NCBI RefSeq assembly: GCF_003590095.1
Contig: NC_039500.1
Location: 4,898,001-4,962,000, forward strand
DNA length: 64,000 bases
Source: Trichoplusia ni
Lineage: Eukaryota; Arthropoda; Insecta; Lepidoptera; Noctuidae
Direction of reading: 5' to 3'
The notes under the pieces were generated by a model. It ran no database searches. It worked only from the letters and a program-made list of their open reading frames with translations, and was not told where the DNA came from. Shown piece after piece: positions 12,637-24,914 of this stretch; the first letter of the stretch is position 1; the number at the start of each line of letters is the position of its first letter. A program made the position numbers and the translations under genes.

Positions 12637-13493
12637 AGCTGTTGCCCGCGACTTCGTCTGCGTGGTTAGAAGATATAAGTTATGACTTTTTCTTCGCTCC
12701 TATTGGTCGCAGCGTGATGATATACATATAGCCTAAAACCTCCCTCGATTAATGGTATCTTCAACACAAAAATATTTTTTCAATTTGAACCAGTAGTTTC
12801 TGAGATTAGCGCTTTCAAACAAACAATCAAACAAACAATTAGTATATACATAATACATACATAGTATATACATAGTAATTAGTATATATATAGTACAATT
12901 AGTATATAGATGCCAACGATATCTTCGCTACGTTTCATCGATTTTTAATTTCTCGCGCGGAGATTTTCATATTACGATAACTCATTACCTATTAACATTT
13001 TTGGCGTAGTGTAAAAGGCAATTTTGTTCTATATTACATGCATAATATATCTAACTTATTTATTTGGATAAGGATTAATACTGTATTGTTAAAAAGAGGT
13101 TCGTAAGTAACCAATAATTTTACTGTATTAAGAAAACACATAAAAATGGTTATTGTGGGTTATCCTTGGAAGATAGACATATACCACCGCAGACTTTTTT
13201 GTAGATCTATTAAAGAGGTACAAACCCGCCATACATTGTTTTGTTGTAACTCAAAAGGTTTTGGCAGCGTTCTCGATGAAAGCTCTCGAATGGCTTAATT
13301 TTTTCCGACATGTTTAACTAATATCGTCAGTTTACACAAAACCTAAACTTATTATACACTAAAACCTTCCTCAAGAATTGCTCTATCTATCGTTGAAAAC
13401 CGCATAAAAATCCGTTCAGTACTTTTCTAGTTTATCGCGAACAGACAGACAGACAGACGCGGCGGGGGACTTTGTTTTATAATATGTAAGGAT
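12637..13493 (+). mobile_element. 0.9 kb repeat, tandem unit 3
   Basis: The third head-to-tail copy, shorter by about 40 bp. One 11-bp step (CGCTGTAATAT) is missing near 13320, the GACA run is shorter, and only a single AAGGAT-like tail unit remains before unique DNA. More substitutions than between units 1 and 2 suggest that it may be the older copy. Confidence 0.75.
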
Positions 13494-14631
13494 GGAAGCA
13501 ACATATTTTGCACACAAAACCATAACCTCAAAATGACGCTGTCAAAACTCCACACACAAACACCATGAAAGACCTTGCAAGTTAAAAGCATTAAGGAACT
13601 CCCAATTGATTTTCCGTGTACGCACCATTTTGTCGCATAAAAAATGACCTATACTGTAGGTGAGGCCGAATAAAAAGTTGTTTCTTATGCACTTCATTAT
13701 TCATAATGTTTTTCGGTGATACCCTCGTGAACTTCCCTGGCCTTGTCACAATATTAAGTGACAAATTATAGCCGAAAATCGAAGGAATTTTTCATGAACT
13801 CGAGTTGCGACGACGCCGCTCCCTGCGTGATTTTTTTATAAGCGTGCGTCTTTATTAGATTTTTTTGTAATGCCTAACTTTGTTGGTACCTGTCTGCCTT
13901 GGAGAACGTACTTATATTCTTTTGCAGTGAATTTAGCATAAATGTTTTATCTTTCACTTAGTTTACCAGATAAAGTTGAAAACTGAAGAAGTTTAATCAT
14001 TCGCAGCAGTATTTTCTAACCTAAAAAACGCGGTAGCTACTATAGTATCAAAAATAAAATCCCACGAAGAGAAAACGTTAAAGTCAGATCTATGGCTTTG
14101 TGCTCCGTTATTAAATAACAGACAAAAAGAATATGTACAACTTATGGCAAGTTATAACCGTTTTATCGGTTATTTCTTTACCATAACCATTAGTTTGTCA
14201 TCGGCAATAGCAAAAATCAAACAATCCTACACTTGTCCTCGATCTTACAAATGTATATAAAGTATACATTCTTTATTATTAAGTCTGTATTTATTGGCAG
14301 CCTAAACTTAAGAGCACCATTAAATAATAATATGTAAGCATTTTGTCGCGCATCGAACTATGCATTATCTGTTAAGTGCTTAGCATAAACTGCGGCGCGG
14401 AAAATTTGAAACGCCATTACGGTTTTGTAATGTGCCGATAAATTATATTCTAATGAAGGGGATATAAAACTATTAGTATATTATGAAGCAAAAATTAATA
14501 AATTTCGGGTGAAATTATTTATATTTTATAGTTGGAATGAGTTTTTGTTTGGTTTTCATTGGTTTCTATGAAGATATGGTTCCCAAAAATCATTAAATTT
14601 TCGTATATCACTGTTTTTTACCTACTATTCT
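13494..14631. other. Non-coding region
   Basis: AT-rich DNA. No exon, RNA gene or recognised repeat was seen. Confidence 0.6.
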
Positions 14632-14831
14632 AATCTAATATTATAAACGCGAAAGTTTGTATCTACGGACTCTTTCACGCAAAAAAAAACGATCAAAAGA
14701 TTTAGACGAACCTAGCTACAATGATAGTTTATATCCAGGATAAAGATATAGAGTAGTTTTTATCCCGATTTTATGTTCCCATGTGATCATTTTCTATTTG
14801 TAGCAGGCGGGCCCGCGGGCAACAGATAGTA
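14632..14831 (+). mobile_element. Helitron-like (Lep1-type) non-autonomous fragment
   Basis: It starts TAATATTATAAACGCGAAAG, continues with TCTTTCACGCAAAA, AGATTTAGACGAA and ATCCCGATTTTATGTTCCC, and ends AGGCGGGCCCGCGGGCAACA then GATAGTA. This order matches the small non-autonomous elements dispersed in Lepidoptera that are usually classed with Helitrons. Related pieces lie at 32355, 48030, 55088 and 59466. The minus-strand frame at 14771-14998 overlaps its end and is not a gene. Confidence 0.6.
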
Positions 14832-16427
14832 ATCAATAGTTCTTTTAATACACGCAAAACAACAGAAAAATAAGAAACAGAACCAAAAACAGATTTAATT
14901 GAAAACGCTAACCAAGCGTGATTTAAATAAAATAAAAAGCTCGTTGTTAGGGAGGGATTTATTGTGATACCCGCTACAGCCTGCGATGGCTTTATCAATG
15001 TATCTTGTACACCAAGTGTAACACGGTGATACTGTCCCTCTCTGTTGGGTTTATTTTGTATGTTACGTCATGTTTTACATTTATTTAAGGGTAGATGTAT
15101 TTATGTTGGTTTAAGATAGCTGTTATAAAAAAGGTTAAAAGCAATTAGATGAACATTTATGTTACGACGTTATGAAGACAGTTGAGGACTCTTTTGATGA
15201 AACTGCAATTCAGTCAAAAATAATCAACGTCAAACGAACTTCAATTAAAAATGTTTTAGAAACCTTTCGAATCAGATCTCGCGACCCCTGGAATAACTAT
15301 AAGAAACTATGAAGTATTAGCTTGTGAGAAAACCTGGATTACTAGCTACCCGATTGAAAACAGTATTAGTAAATAGTTTATCATAAGAAATAAACATAAA
15401 AACTTGTCGCTAAGGTAACACAAACTTGTACGTTTAGGAACAAGCAACCCACGTTAAAGACGAATGAAACAGAAATCACAAAAATATATTATTATGTTTA
15501 CTTACAGAAAGGGCATGCCTATGTGGGCGTTGTTAACATTCAAAAAATATTATCTTATAGAAGTAATATGATGAATAAATAACGTTTAGATATTGGCTAT
15601 TATTTATTATTAGTTTAACATAATCTTGGTTCTACATGCTAAGTATTGTAAGGGAACCTGTTGTAAACATCTTCTGTAATTTATCTCTTTAAATGAAACT
15701 AGCGGTCGCCCGCGGCTCCGCCCGCGTAGGATATCGCTGTAAAGCATTATCCTGTTTTTTGTTTAGTTGATTGAAACAAACCCTATGTTACTTAGAATCC
15801 CTCCAAGAATATATTGTAAATATGAAAAAAATCATGACAATCGGATAAGTATTTTTCGCGTGCAAGCGTAACAAACCAACTTTCATTTATAATATTAGTA
15901 GAGATTCTTCTATACATGTGAAAGTAACTGAACTCCATAGAAGAAATAAAAATCACTAAATGAAATATAAATACCCTACTCACTTACCGTACGTAGAATA
16001 TGTCTTTACACCATTTAGTCTGAACAATCATCACCATTCAGCCAATACCAACACCTCCTCACAGCTATCAAGTACTTGAGTATTATATTAAAAACGTAAT
16101 GCTGTAATATCAGCTTTGTCAGTGTCTCAGCACAATATCCGGATCGCAGTCAAGTTGCCGATACACAATAACTTTGAACCGGGACCAATCTCCGCTCGGA
16201 TGTAGACTGTCTCCCTGTAAAGCACTTTACACTGTCGCTGATTTTAATCTGTTTGAGGTGAATGATCCTTTATCTGTGCCTGATAGTAATCTGTTTAGAT
16301 TCATTATTAATATTAAGAAGACAAAAAAATAAGAATATGGCTGATATCATTTTGTAGATAACATTAATGTGCTTGGGTTTCATACCATAACGTGCGGTAA
16401 AGATAATCGGACTGGTGAATATTACTC
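14832..16427. other. Non-coding region with a short repeat end
   Basis: No exon was seen. At 15698-15750 the words ACTAGCGGTCGCCCGCGGCT and CCGCCCGCGTAGG mark the G+C-rich end of another lepidopteran repeat, whose body is AT-rich and probably runs to about 15830. The rest is unremarkable. Confidence 0.55.
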
Positions 16428-16632
16428 AGGTTCTGTAGCCTGTCCGTCTGTGTATCCATCTGTCAGAAGGCTGCATTTCATGAACCGTTAAAACAAGACG
16501 GTTAAAATTTTCACTTACGATTTTTTTTCTTTAAACAATAAAATTAAGTTTTATTATATAATATGCAACGCTTATAAATGTGGTTAGAGTAGGCTATTTC
16601 TAGTTCTTTTAGTCAGACTCGCATTCTAAAAT
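16428..16632 (+). repeat. Dispersed repeat, family 2 copy 2
   Basis: CAGGTTCTGTAGCCTGTCCG, TCTGTGTATCCATCTGTCAG, CATGAACCGTTAAAAC and GTTAAAATTTTCAC follow in the order of the copies at 5650 and 47338. The right end AGTCAGACTCGCATT corresponds to the GTCCAACTCGCACT end of the third copy. It is degraded and non-coding. Confidence 0.5.
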
Positions 16633-17515
16633 TTCGCAGTGATCGCAAATTTTTGTTTAATTTAATAACTAATAACACGCCAAAACAAATGATTTAGTTC
16701 TGGGATACACTTTCTAATTTGAATCGCTAGAATCTTTCAATAAATTCATTTGTAATTGGGACAAAATTGTGTTCGTTTGTAAATATTCAGCAAGAACGAC
16801 AGCTCAATCATTCGGCATTCCAGAGTTATTAAAATAGCAAAACAAATAAAATAAACGAAAGTAACATTTTAACTCCTACACATTCTGTTTTAGTTCGCTA
16901 AAAATATTATTTCATAAATGTCTTGAGACGAAAAGCATTTCTTTTTAGAATTTAAAATACACAACATAATTAAAGGTGATGGAAGAATTTTGTTTCACAG
17001 GAAATATATACATATTTTGTCATACATAATTTATTTGCTGAGTTTTCATATTTTATTATGATGCACTTATGAAAAACATATATACAAGTAAACATTATTA
17101 AATCTAAACTTAAATTATTTTGACGCTATAAACGATTTGATTTAAGAGGCCGGGGAGTCCTCAGACAGAGCAATACAAAAAGGAAAACTACGACACTTAC
17201 CTTAAAAAAAAACAATCTCGCGTCAATAAAAACGGATGATTGTTTTTCAAGTCAATAACACCTTCTCTTGACTCAGAAACTCAGAAAATTAGAAAAATCT
17301 TTATTGCAGTCGTAGAAAAAATACCTAACCAACTATTTTGTAAAAGTCTGCCAAACGAATTCTACATTTTCACTGATTCAATTCAAATCAATACTCATTT
17401 TGCCAATAGCCAAACGTAAATTCCGAACTACCCTCACTTTTGAGAAATGCAAGCAGTAAACTTCACGATCGAGTTTATTATTATCGTCTGTAAATACATC
17501 TCGAGTAAAAACAGT

Positions 17516-17602
17516 GGCCTTACCACCAAAACTTAAATTAAGCACGCATTTAGGAGAAGAGAGATGGCGCTCTACGAGATATAGAGCGTTGTCCCGCTCA
17601 CA
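17516..17602 (+). repeat. GATGGCGCT palindromic family, copy B
   Basis: The left outer arm GGCCTTACCACC plus ACTTAAAT resembles the GCCTACTACCACCACTTAAA arm inferred from the 43307 copy. The core is AAGAGAGATGGCGCTCTACG, GAGATA, TAGAGCGTTGTCCCGCTC, ending CACAC. It is the best preserved core in the window. The 75-codon minus-strand frame here is a by-product of the repeat. Confidence 0.7.
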
Positions 17603-17605
17603 CAA

Positions 17606-20600
17606 TACAACTATCTTACATTAAGATGTCTTGGTACGATCTCAGCTCTTATTTTACAAAACTCTTGGCTTTACACTTAGAGAAGTTTCCTCACTAATGG
17701 TGCTTGAAAAAGACACATTATCAAGCGAAGTTTAAGTTACTCTGCATTGGAACACGCCTGTAAACTTCCATTTTGTACCGACTACGGCTGTGTATCCAGA
17801 ATAGTATATTACACTACGGGTTTCATGGACTGTGTGGAAATTTAAGTAGTTTAAACGGCATTTAATTTTGAAACCCATTGGAATGTTTGTAAGCGGTGTA
17901 GATGTTGTTTTTAATTTGAATAAGAGTGTAAATAATAGAGATATTTAACGAAAACGATTAAAAGTGTACCTGTTCTTAAATCTGTTGTCTGAATAATGAT
18001 TAAGAATACAAATAAAAATGCTTGAAAAGTGTTTCAGGTTAAACACTAGTACATTAATATTCTTAGTCACACAAAATACTGTGTTATTTAAAAAAAAATG
18101 TTCCCTTTGGAACAGTCAGAAAAAATACTCTTGACCCAAGAATACACGCCAGAAAAACACTTAAAATCAGTTCTACTTACCCTACCTTGCACAATCACTA
18201 CACACATACACGGACGCTGTACCCGCAGTCATCTGGCTACACCAACACAATGTACTGTCGAATCCGTACCTCATTATTGTCATAATACTGACAAAGGATC
18301 TTAGTTAAGCCTCGAATAAAGCGCCAAAACTGGATTTACACGTGTATGGCGGTTTACCAATGTGTGCGTGTTAAACACATAGATATTGATAAGAACCTTA
18401 TAGAGGACGCGTTTGTATGTGTGCGTGACATGAACAAAGTCTTATACAAGACTTACGATTGTATTAGTATGTGTATGTGTGTGTATAACAAAAACACACA
18501 TACACGTGCTCTGTTTTTGACGTCCTCAGTCTGTTTGCAAAAGTAAAAGAAAATACGTTTATTTGAGACTGTTATTTATTTTTCTTACTTTTTATTTATA
18601 TGTATCGTATTAAATAGATATTTGTCTGTCTTTGATCATGATATGATATTATTTATAGCTCAATTTGATGACGTTTTTTTTTTCATGTATAATTTTGCAT
18701 AGTTTCTAAACTTGACACACACCAGGAACAAGAAGAAGACTGATCACTATTCTCTCTCTTAGCTGGATTAACGCAGGTTAACCTTTTCAGATTATAAATA
18801 ATATACATTCAGATTCCACTACATTTTTATCACCATTTTCTCAGTTTGATTTTGTCCAAATAATATCGAACTAAAACACTTCTCTGTTTTCAAAAACTCA
18901 GCAAAAACTCACAGCCCTACAACCTAATTCCAAAGGTAATGTTGCTATTAGGACTTATAACTATCGAGAAATGCCGGGACTCCGAGCTCCAGGACTTGCC
19001 CTAACGTTAAAGTGTAAATGTTTTCTTGCAAACGACACAATAGCGGGGCAATAATGGGAAAGAGCGGCCTTTACGGACACGTCAGTTATATTACGATGGC
19101 ATTCATGCTAACGGCAACGTTAATATAAATAATATGTGGTCATGGTGAAATAGTATGGGAGGTTCTTTAAAAATGATAGCATACTATTTCAATGGATGAC
19201 GTGAATGAAATTATGCAAGCTCTTGATATGTTTAAATAAAGACAATTTGATTAATTTGACCAGCTAAGTATACCATTGGCAACTATATAAATCGCCTCAC
19301 GAAAATTTTTATAAGAAGTAACAAAGTGATATACTTAATAATTTACTTTAAAGCTCAGAAAAAAATCAAAAGTTCCATGCTTGCCTAACAAATAACTATA
19401 ACAAACAATCTATCATCAAGCGAAACCGGCAAACGCGTCTAACTTAGACAAACCAATGACAGTTCGTTGAAACATGAAATAAAGATACAAACGTTGCACG
19501 TTTCCAAAACTATTTATAACAATATTTGAGGCGCCCCTAACCGGTGACGTCACTCAGCCCCCGCTCCGCGCTACAAGTTTAATGTTTTCCATGTCAGTCG
19601 GGCTCTTTGTTCCGCCTCAGTTTACCGTCACACTGCAAGGGACGTTGTCATGTTTACGCCTCAAGTTTCTTGGACCCCTTCCAGTCGCGTCATTCCCACA
19701 AAAATCCCCTGGAATGTAGCCACGATGATAAAATACTGAAAATATTACGTAAATTCATATTTTAGGTACACTATCCGTACGTGACGATTAGGATCTCCTG
19801 CGATGAGACTTTTAGTATATGTTAGCGTATTTTCAACACTACGTTACTTTTTATAACATTACATATTTGAATATCAAAGCGTATATCTTTAGCAAAGAAT
19901 AAAACCACGAAAATCACACTAAGCTATTTTTCGTATCTCGCGAATTTTGAAAGAAATTACGAGAAAAATGTTTCGTTGTAAAGACTATCCGTGGGGTTAT
20001 AAATCGTGTTACATCTTACGAGTCATTTATACTTCTGTAAACGTCTCCGACAAGGATACAATGTTTCACTCAGCAGCCAACATCGGGGGCAATAAAACTG
20101 ACTGATAGCTAGTCGAGTATTATGTGGGGAATAGAACTAATGTGCGTTTTACTTGCTCTTATAATATCAATGTGGGACATCCATTTTTGTGACGTGGCAC
20201 GCCTATATCGACGTAGTTATGTAGCGTCGTGTAGCTTCGATAAAAAGACGACGATATTTGACAAGAGAATGGATTGGATCCGCCATTATGCTAATCATAA
20301 TAAACTGGTTTTAAGCATATTGTTATAATAATATCAGCTAGTAGCCATGCAGTTTTTGCAGATAATGTTTTATAATTTACTAAGTAAATATTTCCGAAAG
20401 AACTTTATTTATTGAACAAAGTGCTGATGTCAAGTCACACAATATACTTTGGCCACAATGTAATTTATCTAACCCAGCTGCTTCACATGCATTTAAATGA
20501 CTTGCATTTTTTGGAGCCCCGCTTTATTCATAATATGCATAGCATTACACTGCCTTTTTGAGAAAGGAACTATTTTCTTAATTTTAGTTCCGATTTCAAA

Positions 20601-21450
20601 CTTTCGAATACTCTTCCCTCCTTTTTCTTTGGTTCTTTTTTCAAACTGAAGAAATTTCTACTATTTATTTTATTCTATTTTCGAACTGGAGCAAAAGTTG
20701 GGCGTGATTTTTTTTATTTATTGTCTAAGGAAACTGTTTTGTACGATCTCTGGGGCTTTCGTAGTTAAATCAGTGCGGCTTATGGCGCTTTTAATCGAGC
20801 AATTTAATATAATGAATGTGGTCTATTAGCAGGACGGGGTTGCCATCAACCGCTAACTCGGCAGTAAGCTTTTTCCTCCCAGCATTTAGTTTAATGTTTT
20901 ATGTTATAGTTAATTTAAACGCAAACGACATAAGTTTTTGGTCCACTAGCACGATAAACAATTTTCTTTAATGATATATTTTGTTTTATAATTCAGAACG
21001 AATGAATTGAAAACGGCTTGTTCGTGTTTTGCAATTAAAATGTTCTTTCATCTTTTATTTTTTATTCACAAACTATATCAACAGAGTTAAGATTTCGATT
21101 TGAATTTATAAAATGGGTTTTTGTGAAATTTGTGGAATTAGAATCTGTTGAAGTTGATTTTTATAGAAATATTTTTGGTTGCATATAAAAGCAATGATAT
21201 TTTCAAAAAATAAAGGATTTGCGTCGTTTTTTCAATGATATTAAAATGGTTACGTTATTGAACGTCATAATCATCATGATATTAATTCCTCCATTTAAAA
21301 AATCAAGAACAAATATTTAAAGAAAACATGAAAACTCTTTCGTTTCATACAAAGTTCTACGAGACAGACAAAACCAATAACTCTTTAACACCTTCAATTT
21401 GTAAGAAACGCTCTCGAAGCGAAAACGATGACTCGTATAGACCTGAGACT
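17606..21450. other. Non-coding region
   Basis: No supportable exon. The small frames at 18098, 18346 and 20122 are short and have no recognisable product. A CRE occurs at 19545-19552 within a G+C-richer stretch (about 19530-19720), and a GTGTATGTGTGT inverted pair occurs at 18471-18505. Confidence 0.6.
19530..19720. promoter_or_regulatory. G+C-rich island with CRE
   Basis: The segment GCGCCCCTAACCGGTGACGT followed by CACTCAGCC and CCCGCTCCGCGCTACAAG stands out from the AT-rich context. It carries a perfect TGACGTCA at 19545-19552. No TATA box or coding exon could be tied to it. It is a candidate regulatory element or conserved non-coding sequence, by inference only. Confidence 0.25.
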
Positions 21451-21527
21451 CACCACCCCTTAAAGTACTCGCAATTGTGGAAGCGGGACACCGCTATACG
21501 TCGACTAGTGCCATCTTGCTTGCACAC
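21451..21527 (-). repeat. GATGGCGCT palindromic family, copy C
   Basis: On the plus strand it reads CACCACCCCTTAAAGTACTC, then GTGGAAGCGGGACACCGCTA, a short centre, then AGTGCCATCTTGCTTGCAC. The outer CACCAC..TTAAA..ACT arm and the GGAAGCGGGAC arm align with the reverse complement of the right half of the 43307 copy. The 75-codon frame at 21328 is incidental. Confidence 0.65.
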
Positions 21528-22015
21528 CTGCAACATAGACTATAAGACGTGGTAAGTGGTAATAATAAACTGCAAACAGTATACCTCCGGCAGGTTACTA
21601 AACGGTTCTTGTTTCCGTTTAATATTTTCCTTAAACACCTCATGCATTAAATATTAAAAAGAACGAGTAATGGACGACACTTTGGATCTGCCTCGGTCAT
21701 ACTAAGTTTAATCGAGCAATTTATTATGAAGAATGTGGTTCGTTAAGCTCGTACCTCGTACCATTTTCAGAATCGACCAGCCATTAGTGCATTGATTGGA
21801 CTGTATTTTTTTTCTTTATCAATTTTGTTCAGTTTTATAAAGACCTCGTTTGGTAAAATTTTAATGTACTTGTTCGATTTTTTTATGTCAGAAAAGAATT
21901 TTATTTAGAGCACAGAAAAATGTTTGTAGCATTAGAAGTGGAATAGATGTGTGTGTTTTTATATTCTATTCATAGTTATTTTAAAAATTAACAAATTATC
22001 GAACTACTTGACAGA

Positions 22016-22215
22016 GAATAAGTTTTATTTACAATTTTACAGAGTTAAATATTTACAGTACAATCATTTGCTATATACAAAAAAAAAACAAAATAAACAT
22101 AAACAATAATTCAATGCAACAAAAAATTCATCGGCATCGCTGCCGGCTGGGAGTGTGCCCAAAAGGCTGGCGGCATTGCCACGTTAAATGGCAATGCTAA
22201 TCCCTTGAGCGATTA
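22016..22215 (-). mobile_element. Non-LTR retrotransposon 3' end
   Basis: Read on the minus strand, the last codons give AQGISIAI, a stop, then RGNAASLLGTLPAGSDADEF, followed by an A+T-rich tail. The RGNAAS-LGT signature is the C-terminal end of the reverse-transcriptase ORF of a widespread lepidopteran LINE. One in-frame stop (TAA where CAA would be expected) shows decay. Everything upstream in the LINE is absent. Confidence 0.6.
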
Positions 22216-22337
22216 TCTGAATTATCTGACTCATACATTACAGATTATTTTTTTTGATTCAAAGTTAAAACACAATAATTAACCATTTTTCAGAATACAA
22301 AGAGAACATACTATGTGTTTTTCAAGACATGCTAAAT

Positions 22338-22480
22338 TACATACACGGGGACCGAAGCCGTGACACATCGCTCACAGAGAGTTTGGCGTGGTGACCTAGA
22401 CCACTCGGCTTTCCGTGCATTCGAAATTCAATTGCCTTAGTTAAAGTTCTAGAACTAATCTTATCACTCCAACTACGTCC
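22338..22480 (-). mobile_element. tRNA-derived SINE head
   Basis: On the minus strand GCCGAGTGGTCTAGG (22395-22409) matches a tRNA Ser/Leu-type A box and GGCTTCGGTCCCC (22347-22359) a B box, about 50 bp apart as in a tRNA gene. The 16-mer GGTCACCACGCCAAAC recurs exactly in the plus-strand SINE at 45914-45929. The anticodon arm does not look functional. The LINE tail at 22016-22215 lies about 120 bp downstream in the same direction, so the two may form one composite SINE. The 66-codon frame covering it is not a gene. Confidence 0.6.
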
Positions 22481-22537
22481 AGTACGGTTACTAGGACTCC
22501 ATGAAGCCACTATGATTTGTAATAATCTGGTCCACAA

Positions 22538-24722
22538 TCCGCTCGCCTGACCGTAAATCTAATAAATTTGTTTTATCGTTCAATTTATATTAAAGAACAT
22601 GCTTCGTTATTCCCTTCCCTTTAAGCGTTGTGGGATAATTTTATATCTGAGAGTTTGTGATAAACCTAATATTAGCTAAGTGAACCAATATTTTTTAGTT
22701 TTTATAACTTATGTTTTCTGATTTGTTTTTTTGTAGTTCTTTGTCTCGTAGTAAGAGGTGGCATTACTGCTGGTAGGTGGTATTACTGTGCTGTCAATCA
22801 GTCATACGGTTACATTGCAAAACAAACTTTAACTATATTGTTTTAAATATCTGAAATCCCTTGCATAACACAATATTAAGTTCGGTCATTTTCAAAAGAT
22901 TTTCTCAATCCATTCGGATTTTGTTTAAATAATAAAATGATTTTCATTTCCTCATGCATGTAATAAAATATTACGTGAAGGAGAAGCGTATTTCTTTTAT
23001 TTTAAATATAAGTTTTTTAAAACAAAGTGAAGGAAATGTTTTTAAATGTTCTACATTTTATTTACACACCATTTTTATAATGAAGATGGCTCTTCATGTT
23101 GCTTCATTAGGCTAAAAGCTTTTGTTTTAAACGACCAACTTTTTTTGCATCGACTTCTTTTAATGAACAATTTTTAATTTTAGAATAGGTTATTATTTTT
23201 CCGTTCGTGTAATACATAATAATGTTCCTCTGCTTTACCTTACCTTTGTTTTTTTAATTAATAGATAATTGTAAATCTGATTAGATTTCACTACTTTTCC
23301 CCATTACTCAAAACTCTTGCTATATCAGTGCGTACCAGATCTAAAAGTATTTGTGCAGTTGTTTACTCCAACACGTACAAAAAATAAAAGCGATGATACT
23401 TCGGTATAAGTACATGTACGGACACAAATCTTAACCAACTTGTCATCAAAACAAAATTGAGAAAAGTAAGTAATTAATGGCTGCCATGAGATTACCATCT
23501 GTTATTGTTTGGCCCGTGAATCTTCTGATAATGGCTGAATCTGCACTTAGGGTGATGGATCTTACCCCGATCCCCCGACTTGCCCCAGCATCCAATGATA
23601 AATGGCTTTGTCAAACCCCCGAATGTGGGTCACGGAGGTTCTAATGGCCCCACACCGATATATTATAAAACTAACGACCGACTCTTGTTTATGGCTATAA
23701 TCGAAGTTTACGATAAAAGTTGCTCGGTGGAGGACGAGAGGTATTGTTATAGCCGGTTTATCGATTCTGTACTTAGAGGTAATGTACGACAGGTGACTTA
23801 TCCGTGTTTATCATTTATGATGATATTCCATTGATAATTCATCTTCTCGGTGTTCAGTCTTAATTTAGTATTAAAATTATTTATTCAAAACTTGAATTCC
23901 ACCATTGCCAGTTGGTTGGAATATCGTCTAACCATTATGTCATTCTTGATAGGCAATATCATTTTTTTCGAATAATAATGTCTAACTGAAAACATAAACA
24001 ACACAACTGTGTACTTGACTTCAGGATCATGCTTACTTCCGAGAAAATCGAGACCTGGTTCAATGGAATTAAGATCGAGTTGGTAAGAAGTCCGGAACCC
24101 GAGACGAGCGCTAATTCATGCAGCGATACCAATTGGGACTATACTCCATAAACCTTAGATCGTTGCTCGATCTTGATTTAGTTCGGAGACCATTTTAGGA
24201 CGAATCAATTGAATCAAAGTCAAAATCAGAACCAAACCGATTTCGGGAGCAGGCCTGCTGAATGCTCTACCTAGTTTCCATACGTCTCACACTCCAGCCA
24301 TTACCATATCGAAGCTACATTAAAATAATCCAAGTACTGACAATCGCATGCAAGCTGGATTTCTGCCAATACCTTCATAATTGACAGCTGGATTGATGTC
24401 TGTCTATACGTCTGATTATTCAATCAGCTTTTAGAAGTTTTATGAACTGTTTTACTGAATATTATGTTGATTTAGACGAAAAGGTTTCGGGTTGTCTTTA
24501 AAGTATCGGGTTCCCATCAGTTTCTAGTAGAATGAACACATTTCCTGGTATTATATAAGTTATTAAAGTATCATTTTTTTAGTACTGTGTACATCTGTGT
24601 AAAAATTTCAAACCACATACTCTCACACATAAAAAAAATGGCGTAACATTTTAAATTGACATATTCATCAAACTTCAACTTATCAGATACTCAGTGAAAT
24701 GTGAGTGCAGGTGAGTAACCCT
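22538..24722. other. Non-coding region
   Basis: AT-rich with some G+C-richer patches (about 23510-23660 and 24030-24300). No exon, tRNA or recognisable repeat was seen. The 84-codon frame at 23580 has no recognisable product. Confidence 0.55.
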
Positions 24723-24911
24723 CTACCTTTTTTGTGATGATCGGTACCGCGTTGCCCTTTGGCGAAGCTTACCCATCCCCATGCTGGACCCTATTTGATC
24801 GCCCTTATCATCAAGGGCCGCCGGCAGAAAACTCACTCTCGTATTCGCCGCAGCACCATCGCCTGAAGCCGTCCAGATTAAATTAAACAAGCAGGTACAA
24901 TCAGTGTCTTA
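24723..24911 (-). pseudogene. G+C-rich coding-like remnant, minus strand
   Basis: An open minus-strand frame of about 62 codons runs from just after a TAA at about 24912 to a TAG at 24723-24725. It includes ANTRVSFLPAALDDKGDQIG and MGMGKLRQRATRYRSSQKR. The block is clearly G+C-richer than its flanks and reads like protein, but it has no upstream ATG and no clear exon boundaries. I suspect a relic of a dispersed element or a retroposed fragment. The family is not identified. Confidence 0.35.
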
Positions 24912-24914
24912 ACT

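Noticed and set aside
10849..13493. CRISPR-like or satellite array
   Set aside because: The units are about 0.9 kb with mobile-element ends and tails; there are no short repeats with unique spacers.
17378..17605. 75-codon minus-strand frame
   Set aside because: Its start lies in palindromic-family copy B; open by chance.
20122..20328. 68-codon frame with a hydrophobic, signal-like start
   Set aside because: AT-rich, of chance length, with no recognisable mature domain or splice context.
21328..21555. 75-codon plus-strand frame
   Set aside because: Its second half is the palindromic-family copy C; no gene-like features.
22337..22537. 66-codon minus-strand frame
   Set aside because: It covers a tRNA-like SINE head with A and B boxes, so it is not a protein gene.
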